Under the pieces are notes generated by a model. It did not search any database, had not been told where the DNA came from, and worked only from the letters and a program-made list of their open reading frames with translations. Position numbers and translations under genes: made by a program. From Aphrophora alni (Eukaryota; Arthropoda; Insecta; Hemiptera; Aphrophoridae), in assembly GCA_963513935.1 (NCBI GenBank), contig OY740769.1, forward strand, positions 100,791,762-100,855,761: a stretch of 64,000 nt of DNA. Reading direction: 5' to 3'. Within the stretch, counting starts at the first letter, position 1, and each line of letters starts with the position of its first letter. Positions 56,501-64,000 of this stretch are shown here, piece after piece.

Positions 56501-57290
56501 CTCTGAATTGTAACGAAATAAGGTCGGATTGTTTTAGGATACATCATGTCTGGAGAGGAGGATGTTCAACAATGTTATACTTCGCGAAGTTCCTGGGATT
56601 AGTGGGAATGAAATATTTAGGGGCTCTCTATTATAGCGAGTAAGGACTTGTCAGTCTAGGGACTCGAGGGAGCCTAAACTGAGTTACAGCTTTTTCCCCT
56701 GTAGTTTTGGGTTAGATCCTCCCCTTTCCTAACTTTTATCTTTCCTATCTGGTTTCTCCTGACCAACTCCTTTTCTCTTTTGATCGTGAAGCTATTCGAG
56801 AATTCAATGTGTGGGGTTCTTTTTTTGTACAAGGTTATTTTGAGCAAGAGGCTTGACGCCTTTAAACAACAAGAAAAATAGAGAGATAAATGTGTTGAAA
56901 CTAAAAACAACTGAACGGTTCCAGGACATGCTGGAATTAGTGATAATGAATGAAACATAAAATTAGTGAAACATGTGATTTGAGCCATTCTGTTGATTAT
57001 TCATGAAGTCATCAACACTTAGACTCAAAAAGAGGTCGAGAGGAGTTGGAATATCTCAAGTTTAAATATGAACATATTCTCACTTTTATCACCTTTAAGG
57101 AAACTGTATCTGAATTTCTCTTTAGTCAGTGGAAATACAAGGAAGGAGGTAGGATTTGTTACAAGATACTGTCAACTGAGAAAACACACACAGGATGGAC
57201 ATATAGGAAGAGGATTGCAGCAAATGTGGCCTAGAGACAATTGATCTTCTTTGTCATGAAGCTTCTAAAGTTCATGGATATTACGTGTCT
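56490..57290 (+). pseudogene. LINE ORF2 C-terminal part (RNase H and zinc motif), interrupted
   Basis: KALNCNEIRSDCF (56497) then VPGISGNEIF (56589), and again VPGHAGISDNE (56918-56950), read as the V-P-G-H-x-G-I-x-G-N-E-x-A-D motif of the RNase H domain in non-LTR retrotransposons. Near the end FLFSQWKYKEGGRICYKIL (57114) and CSKCGLETIDLLCHEA (57216-57263) resemble the C-x2-C...E-T-x-x-H-L-L-x-x-C zinc motif that closes such ORF2 proteins, with its His lost. A family C repeat (56635-56885) lies between the two RNase H-like pieces. Stops and frameshifts throughout. RNase H plus this motif suggests an I/R1-like rather than RTE-like element. Confidence 0.6.
56635..56885 (+). repeat. Dispersed repeat family C inside the LINE fragment
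   Basis: GGGACTCGAGGGAGCCTAAA (56658), GAGTTACAGC, TTTTGGGTTAGATCCTCCCC (56704), TATCTGGTTTCTCCTGACCA (56747), TATTTTGAGCAAGAGGCTTG (56837), CGCCTTTAAACAACAAGAAA (56857). Confidence 0.7.
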
Positions 57291-58047
57291 TTCTGAAGAT
57301 GGCTAGCGATATCAAACCACCACTTTAGGAGAGCAATAATCCATTGTTGGCTATTACGAAAACGGTTGAAGAAATTGAAGGAAAACAATTGAACCCAACT
57401 CTTTATTAAGAAATAAAACTAAGTATTGTCCAAAATAAAAATTTTAACCAGTGGTCCCCAAAAAATATTTACATATATTTTTAGTCCACACACGGATTAG
57501 TCATTGATATTCAAAACAAGTAGAGGCTATTCAATATAAGAACAACTACGAGGATTGTAAGATAATAATATTACAATTAGAGTAAATCTGTAACGGTAAA
57601 TATGCACGACAGGTAAGATACCAACCATCAATTTAACACTGGGGAATTTGAACGACATATTAGAAGACAATGCATGTCGTAACCTACAATGATAACACGT
57701 CATGTGCGTTCAGTAACGGAGTTTCGAGTTCTAGATGAGTTGATCTGGTCAGACCACAACAGGTTCCGTTGTTCCTTGCTCCACTAAACCTGTTCTTATT
57801 GATACAATATGATTTAATAATGTATCAATATATTAAGTTAATGTTCTTGATACCGTTATAACTAACTGTAGGGTGCAAAGTGTTATCATAAACATGGAAG
57901 TGTATCATGTAATCGTGACATTATGGAAGAGTTAAAGAGTCTTATCACGCAACTACATAGTACAGAGCTGCATTATAAGATGAAAAAGATTTATAATTAT
58001 ATAATAATTCCATATTTTGGTTTTTACTAATCTTGGGTGTTGTAATT

Positions 58048-58050
<3 letters not shown>
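57291..58050. other. AT-rich stretch, nothing recognised
   Basis: 57480-57960 is slightly less repetitive. A short near-palindrome TTGATACAATATGATTTAAT then AATGTATCAATATATTAA lies at 57798-57835. No coding match. Confidence 0.4.

Positions 58051-58123
<73 letters not shown>
58051..58123. repeat. (AT)n microsatellite, 73 bp
   Basis: The longest AT dinucleotide run in the window, preceded by ACAC. Confidence 0.98.
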
Positions 58124-58126
<3 letters not shown>

Positions 58127-59080
58127 TTTAGTTTGTATCGTCGAAAACTCAGTTGTCCTTTGACCCAACAGAGAAGAAAAAACCTTTGGTTTTTCCTTAA
58201 TAGAGAAATAACTTATGTTTCTTTTAGGTCTAAATTTTTGTTATGTTAATGAAAATAGAGTATAAAATTTTTAAGCTTCCGCCATTTTTAAAATTTAAAA
58301 AATCTTCACTCAATATCTTATCTATATACCTCCAAAGTTTTGATGTTTCTTTGTCAATACATATAATGGCTGAAACACTAAATGGAACTAAAAATGGTGT
58401 TGTTAAATATGTACTTTATCAAAATTCAAAACCGACTGTAGTAATTTTGTTACGTATACAGTATCCTAACTAAAAACTAAAACGAACGTTATCATACATT
58501 TTTCACTATTGGATTGACAACTACAGAATTGAGCGTTTTGGTGACGATTAGTTTTAATGGGTGAATGAAAAAAATTGTTTATGGTTTTATCATCATTTAT
58601 TTAGCCTGATGTTTTTTAGACGTTTAAAAGACAGCTTTTATTGCAGCCTCAGTGCATTAAAAACACATTGCCAACTAATGTGGAACGGAGAACATTGTTA
58701 ATGGGTAGGATTAGATTGTATATCACGTTAAAATAATAAAGTGATTAATTAAAGTTTTAAATAAACTAGTCATGTTTTGGTTAATAATTTTAAGTTGTTT
58801 GAGGCAGAGACTACAGTAAAGAAAATATTGTACTAAATATAAGTGTATACAAATGATGAGGCAATATTGTATATTTAGAGTCAGTTTAGGAGACCACTCA
58901 AACATGTTTTTGTATTAATTTGGTAAACAAATACTGGTACATGGGATCAGAAATATTTCTAACGAAAATGTTTCTTGTTTTTTTCTTTTCTAAATGACAG
59001 AAAATAAATATAGTTTATTCGTATATTATCAGTAAAGGTATTTGGCCTACTAAAATTCAAACTATAAATGCACTTTTTAT
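58124..59080. other. AT-rich stretch with family D scraps
   Basis: ATCGTCGAAAACTCAGTTGT (58138) and CAATATCTTATCTATATACC (58312) recall family D; GGTGAATGAAAAAAATTGTT (58560) recalls an inverted family A end. The 76-codon frame at 58243-58473 has ATG but lies in repeat-like sequence. Confidence 0.4.
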
Positions 59081-59099
59081 AATTTACTTGTGATGTACT

Positions 59100-60331
59100 T
59101 TCACAATAAATACTGTTTTATTACCTTTTACTTCCATTATTACTGCACTACTTCTTTTAATTTCTATTCCTTTTACTCTCTTATCCCTGTTCTTGTACAC
59201 TTTCTAAAAACGCCTTCTTCCTGTGTTACTGATGACTTTTTTTTATCTTTGGACCTCTACATCATACTTTCTAAGCTTCAACACTTTCCATATTCTTCTT
59301 TTTCTGTATTGAATAAACAGCGCACTAACTTTCTACAACACTAAAGGCAAATCTAATCCCGTAAATGTTAATTCACTTTTGTTGCCTTTTATACCACACT
59401 CTTCATAAATGTTATGTGTAGAGCAAGTGCTGCTAACATGTCCAAAACCTTGGTATCAAAAACAATGCCTTGGATTTGGAATGTACGGTCAAAAAGTTAG
59501 AATGTAGAATCTAGCAAACATTCGCTCAAGAAGATTGGGATAGCAAAAAGTTAAAATGAGAGAGCCGGTTGATTTTGTATCACTATTTTCTGTATGGCAA
59601 ATTCGTTCCACATTGATAACATACTGTTCAGTGAGCTCTTTATTTATTTCTTCCGTGCTGCTCTAATTCAAGACGTCAAGGCAAGAAATAACGCCTCTAG
59701 AGGAATTTAAACCCTTATGAGGTTCAACAGACACGTTAACGACCTCGAAAAAGGATTTCATTTTCTACAGAGAGTGACTCTGTCTGAGTCAGTCTGTTTT
59801 AATATAGTCCAATCCAAATTTTCCTAATGAAACGAACATTACCTGGAGCACTAGTCACACCTTTGTTAATAACAAAGGGCGAGATCTTAGATAGATCTGA
59901 CCCTTTAGCACTGTTACGTACAATAAGGTATCTGGGAGCAGGTGCCTGTTTCCCTACGTCCAAATTTTTTCTCTTAAATTCATTACAGACAGACTCTTCG
60001 GACGATGCCGATAGCTGTCTCTTTTCGCTTCCCGGGTTGACTGTTTTATTTGTAGAGACCATAAAAGGGTTAACCAGCGCATAGTGTTAAACGGCTGCAG
60101 ATGAGACCCTGGGAACGGGTATACTCTTGGATCACTTTCGATCAACCCAACCCCCAAAACTCTGGGGCCCAGAGTATCCTTTTTACCAGACAGGATGGAC
60201 ATCAGTCCAGACCCGCAACTGGAGAGGGAGGATCCGACACCTCCCCCATCGCGAACACTTCCTGACCAAGGACCGAAATGGTTTGCTACTGAACAGAAAT
60301 AGCGCATACGTCTTCGGCAGTGCAATCTCAC
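59100..60331 (-). pseudogene. LINE ORF1 (gag-like) pseudogene
   Basis: Read downward from about 60331: MVSTNKTVNPGSEKRQLSAS (60062), APRYLIVRNSAKGSDLSKIS then PFVINKGV (to about 59850), a shift, ILKQTDSDRVTLCRK, FFEVVNVSVEPHKGLNSSRG-VI (59753-59688), EEINKELTEQYVINVERI, STGSLILTF, PYIPNPRHCF (about 59480) and YQGFGHVSSTCSTH then CEECGIKGN (about 59390). This is the order of insect non-LTR ORF1 proteins: F-x-x-x-x-S-P-F-x-I-x-K-x-x, V-x-V-x-P-H-x-x-L-N-x-S-R-G-V-I, L-x-x-x-x-Y-x-P-N-P-x-x-C-x-x-C-x-x-F-G-H, then further CCHC knuckles, here with lost Cys and His. The 59.8-60.4 kb part is GC-richer. Four or more frameshifts. No ORF2 follows, so downstream sequence is lost. Confidence 0.85.
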
Positions 60332-60880
60332 GTCAGCTTACCAGATTCAAAGTTTGTCACGCTTTGGTCTGGTAAACACTCCCAGAGGCGCTACGACCCA
60401 GCACGGTAAAAAATAATCCCAATATATGAATGTAGAGTGTATATGTTTCCACTGTAAATCATGTAGTGTAAGTGCCTCTACGAATTGTAAAATATGTATG
60501 GGTGATATATGTGTGTGTATATTTGGAGAAGATGTTTTATTGTACCACCCTTGTATAGCTGCTCGGGTTCCGAGAGGGACGCCAAAACCCCCTCTTATTA
60601 GGTACATCTAAACTGCACCCCCCTGGGGGATCAACAGTAGAATATGTACTTAAAAGTTCCTCCATTTTCTTGAGGGACACCCTGTGTAACCTTAATTGTT
60701 AACCTGTATTGAATATTTATGATACCTCAAAGTTGCATTTAATGACACTCAACCTCCGGTATGATATTCTGGGTGTATGTTTATATGGATGATAGTACAT
60801 TTTGTGTTCCGCAAGGGACGCCAACCACCTCTTATTAGTCTGCACCTCCCCCCCCCCCCTGCGGAGTTGTGAACAAACAG
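60332..60880. repeat. Duplicated ~240-bp unit, possible LINE 5' UTR monomers
   Basis: GAGGGACGCCAAAACCCCCT and CTTATTAGGTACATCTAAAC (60573-60612) recur as AAGGGACGCCAACCACCTCT and TATTAGTCTGCACC (60815-60848), each followed by a C-run and preceded by GTGTGTATATTTGGAGAAGA (60508) or GTTTATATGGATGATAGTAC (60779). The unit distance is about 240 bp. The block lies on the 5' side of the minus-strand LINE ORF1, where some insect LINEs carry tandem promoter monomers. 60684 has CACCCTGTGTAACC. Confidence 0.65.
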
Positions 60881-61615
60881 AAATTTAGTATAATTATCGG
60901 TATAGTTTTTTCGAACAATTAACAATCAAGTTATCGTGTGCTGTTTTTTCAAGTTATCGTTAAGCAATCGTTTTTGTCTACGGCCATAAAAATAAACAAA
61001 TACCCAGAAGAATGCTGAGAGATATGCTTTACCATACAAGAAGAAAGAGCAGTCCAAAAAGACCAATGTATTGATGACGTAGGACTATAAAAATGAATGG
61101 ATGAAGGAGACGAGTTGCAGACTTGGATTGGCGGGTGATTGTGAACGAGGTCCAGTAATGAGTGAAGAACACGTGGAGTCAGTATTGCACATCTACTAGA
61201 ACTAGATTAATACATACAAGAGTTGAAATATAGGCTGTCGATGAGGGAAAGTCAAATTGTCATCAAAACAGTACTTTCTCCATACTATTCACAAGAGCTA
61301 AGAAAGAAGTCAATTATTTTTGGCTAGTAGTGCAGGTAGTATGTATTCTAGGTCGCGTCACCAATGTTTGGACACGCTGTATTAAATTCCATATAGATCA
61401 GAATCAATGTGACAGTTTTACTGAGACGAAAGTAATATTGTCGCCATATTGGTTGTCAAATTGCTTTCTTTGTATAGTTAGTGAAACTATGTGTATTTTA
61501 TTACAATAGTTTACTGGAATTTATAATAAAGCGATTTGGAGTTACAGTATTTTTAATAGTGATACTCCGCTGCTTTATTTTTGTATCATGAATATGGTTT
61601 AATCGTGTCATCGTT
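60881..61615. other. Stretch with an AATAAAGC inverted repeat
   Basis: ATAATAAAGCGATTTGGAGT (61524) and ACTCCGCTGCTTTATTTTTG (61566) form an imperfect inverted repeat. The region 61330-61520 is less AT-rich, but no coding sequence was found. Confidence 0.45.
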
Positions 61616-61870
61616 TTTATATAAGATAACTAATACACGACGTTTCGAGAGTATAAATTAACTCTCGTTATCAAGTTTAAAACTAGAAAAACACCAACGT
61701 AACCTAAAACCCTGTTGTAAACTAAAACTAAATCTATAATCTAAAAAAAGAAGTGGAACCTAAAACTTGGCTTTAGCTGACAAAGCTATGACTAAATAAT
61801 TTTCTATCAAAGCTATGAGAGTAGATTTATATTCTCGAAATGTCGTGTATTTATTTTAATATACACAAAT
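61616..61870. mobile_element. Inverted pair of Penelope-like terminal sequences
   Basis: Minus strand from 61676: CTTGATAA-C-GAGAG-TTAATTTATA-CTCTC-GAAACGTCGTGTATTA. Plus strand from 61812: GAGTAGATTTATATTCTCGA then AATGTCGTGTATTTATTTTA. The two are the same sequence in opposite orientation, about 120 bp apart. A stem followed by GAAACGTCGTGTAT is a wording that I know from 3' ends of Penelope-like and related insect elements, and a near-GATGA precedes the stem, so a decayed hammerhead core is possible. No reverse transcriptase is present. Confidence 0.5.
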
Positions 61871-63200
61871 GATGGCAAATGTCTGATCAATCCAGCATTA
61901 GAACGTGACGAGTACTGTTTACACTACAACATTCTTTGATGAAACTTCTCGTATATTTAAAGGACTTATCAACGAAACCTTTCAGAAAATTATGAAATAT
62001 TCCGTTGTAAAAATGACCAAAATTGTTTGATCTTCTTTTTAACGTTGACGGATCTGGCGACTAAACAGCTCAACAGATTTTAATTCAATCGTCGGGTTTT
62101 TTCATTCAGTCGTGGTGTTATTGTATAGACATTTTGATAATTCGAGGAATTAAGCAAAACTCAAAGTCTTAATTTTTATTATCGGTTTCACATGTAATGA
62201 TCAAACCTGAAAGAAAATGGTTGACATTATTAGTAAAGAATAATTTTTGGTTCTATTTTATTTGGTTTTGGGAATGGGTGTGTAAGAAAGATTGTTTATT
62301 TTTTTATACAGTTTATTATTATACCTATTTATTTTTTGTGTAATAGAAATTTATTTTAAGTATCATTAGAAGTACGAAATTTAGTTCTGTAGGACGATTT
62401 AGGGCCCACAGCTGAAGCGTTATTCTTGTAAACTATTGAGAAATTTACCAACAGATTTTTCTGGTAATCGAAATGTCCTCTTTATCTCTTATAAATTTTG
62501 GCTGAATGTGTTGACAAATTTTAGTCATAAATGATTGGATTAAACTTGTGAACTAACGAATTAAGTTGACAAGTGTCTTAATTAGGATGTTAACTTTATT
62601 CTAAATATTCAATTCTAAATACAATTCTATCTACAATCTAAATACAATTTTGCTGGAAGATCATACGAACACATACTTCATTATTATTTCAAATTTGCTT
62701 GGCGACTTTAACGTTCGGACGAATACATTAAGTTCAGTTTAAAGACAAGCTGGGGACTCTTCCGACTGAGGGCGTGCAGAAATGTTGGCAAAATCAAGAT
62801 GGAGATACTGAAGAAGCAAAGCAACTGACTGTAAAGTTCATCATTTATTCATGGATTCCGTGAGCTTTATCTATCCAGGCGTGTTGGCCAAGCACAATCG
62901 TGACTACAGAACATTTCTTAAATAATTATATATTTTGTAATGGCAACTTGTAGAGCATTACCCTCGTCAGTAATGTTCAGATGTAACTAAATGTGATGTT
63001 GTCTTAGACGTGATGTCAGATACAGAGTGTTCTAAAACCACACGATTCACATAGAATCCAAGTATTATAAGTGAACTAACATACATATTCGTAATCAGAA
63101 TTACTATTCGTTTTATTTCATATTCCACACATAATATTAAATAACAAAAAACAAATTTCAACTCGATATGTTTTGCCCATTGACTACACCAATATCATTA
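61871..63200. other. AT-rich stretch, nothing recognised
   Basis: An inverted family A end is present at 62268-62296 (GGTTTTGGGAATGGGTGTGT, AAGAAAG). The rest shows no coding sequence, and no exon is supported. Confidence 0.4.
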
Positions 63201-63204
63201 TTTT

Positions 63205-63365
63205 TTTTTTGTTAGCACTATAATATGTTTACTACATGTGGGAGAATACAAAGAATATAAATGTAAATTTTGAAATATATAGGATTTATCGTCTTGTCTG
63301 TGTAGACTGGTTTTAACAAAATATAAATATAGAGAACCACGCACGTATGCAACCCATGTATTAAT
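63205..63365 (+). repeat. Dispersed repeat (family A 5' extension), copy
   Basis: GTTAGCACTATAATATGTTT (63211), GTGGGAGAATACAAAGAATA, GGATTTATCGTCTTGTCTGT (63283), GTAGACTGGTTTTAACAAAA, ACCACGCACG. A second copy follows at 63750-63890. Confidence 0.6.
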
Positions 63366-63463
63366 GGCTACTGAATGTTTTGTCACACTTCACAAAAACT
63401 GCTTCTAAAACTTATACGCTACTCATTTTTCATTTTGTAGTTAAATTAAGTTGTATTCGTTAT

Positions 63464-63467
<4 letters not shown>

Positions 63468-63519
<52 letters not shown>
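63468..63519. repeat. (TA)n microsatellite, 52 bp
   Basis: Uninterrupted TA repeat. It produces an Ile-Tyr run in a 69-codon minus chance frame. Confidence 0.98.
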
Positions 63520-63522
<3 letters not shown>

Positions 63523-63749
63523 TTCACACTGCAATTTAATATTAATCTAAAAAAACAGATTTGTAGGTTATGCCGGCTTGAAGTTAGAGGAAGGGGGGTA
63601 GGGTGATATCTGATGCGATTTGTTTTCGTCAAATAAACTTGCAAATTCATAATCAGAATAACTTCTAATCTTGTTTAATACCCCCACACATAAAGTTTAA
63701 AAAAATGTATTTCCATAGTTTTTACCCTTTAACTACTTCAAGGTCTTTT

Positions 63750-64000
63750 TTGTTACCACTATATTGTACCTATATGTGGGACAATACAAATATATAGGAT
63801 TTTAACCAGTCTTGTCTGTGTAGACGGGTTGCGACAAACAGACACGCACGTGAAATTATACAGATTCTTGGTTTTACCTAGAGAGCCTAATAAACAATGA
63901 ACGATCTTTCTCCCCACAATCAAATTAAAACGATTCGTCACCAAAATATCAGTTGTAGTTGTCAATCAAAGTGAATCATGGACGCTGACTTTCAAAAACA
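63750..64000 (+). repeat. Family A with its 5' extension, running off the window
   Basis: GTTACCACTATATTGTACCT (63752), GTGGGACAATACAAATATAT, TTAACCAGTCTTGTCTGTGT (63802), GACACGCACGTGAAATTATA (63840), CTTTCTCCCCACAATC, CGATTCGTCACCAAAATATC (63930), AGTTGTAGTTGTCAATCAAA and GTGAATCATGGACGC (63970). It shows that the CACGTG block stands directly 5' of the family A head. Confidence 0.65.

Noticed and set aside
60127..60375. 82-codon plus frame and partners in the GC-richer 59.8-60.4 kb region
   Set aside because: Shadow frames opposite the minus-strand LINE ORF1 and its 5' region.

Overview
This is an AT-rich, gene-poor stretch of an animal nuclear genome, most likely an insect. The reasons are the dense remains of mariner, Helitron and insect-type non-LTR retrotransposons, a short block of the arthropod telomere-type repeat (CCTAA/TTAGG), many AT microsatellites, GT-AG splice signals and no bacterial-style operons. 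A hemipteran is my guess from the style of the dispersed repeats, but the sequence does not prove it. I found no rRNA gene, intact tRNA gene, CRISPR array or prokaryotic element.

Only one host-gene feature is strong: a coding exon on the minus strand (34054-33559) with a good acceptor, a start codon just behind an in-frame stop, 147 codons of acidic, Cys-containing protein, and a consensus GTAAGT donor. Everything below 33558 on the minus strand would then be intron of that gene, and the sequence above 34054 would be 5' intron or upstream region. Weaker host candidates are a TATA-type promoter with a 22-codon ORF (13558-13709), two exon-like segments (15198-15320 and 27798-28016) and a 35-nt exon candidate on the minus strand (54610-54576).

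The rest is mostly repeats. 0.1-4.3 kb: a 13-copy minisatellite with higher-order structure, a DDE-transposase tail, old dispersed repeats and a TA microsatellite. 5-13.5 kb: copies of the dispersed families called A, B, C and D here, plus a 792-bp foldback element. 14.5-15 kb: a pyrimidine minisatellite and a tRNA-like half. 19.8-20.7 kb: a dead mariner. 22.2-22.9 kb: a segment bracketed by two Helitron-like 3' ends. 24.0-25.2 kb: a second large foldback element. 31.7-37.2 kb: two Helitron coding fragments either side of the host exon, then a full-length dead mariner with terminal repeats. 43.9-46.5 kb: two long palindromes, one with a hammerhead-like core as in Penelope-like elements. 51-57 kb: head-to-head family B copies and two LINE ORF2 fragments. 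59.1-60.9 kb: a decayed LINE gag (ORF1) on the minus strand with a duplicated unit upstream. 61.6-61.9 kb: another Penelope-like inverted pair.

The mobile elements all appear dead: frameshifts, stops and lost catalytic residues occur throughout. The coding fragments were recognised by reading translations against remembered family motifs, not by database search. Boundaries of dispersed repeats are approximate. The AT-rich stretches in between are described as such where nothing could be supported.
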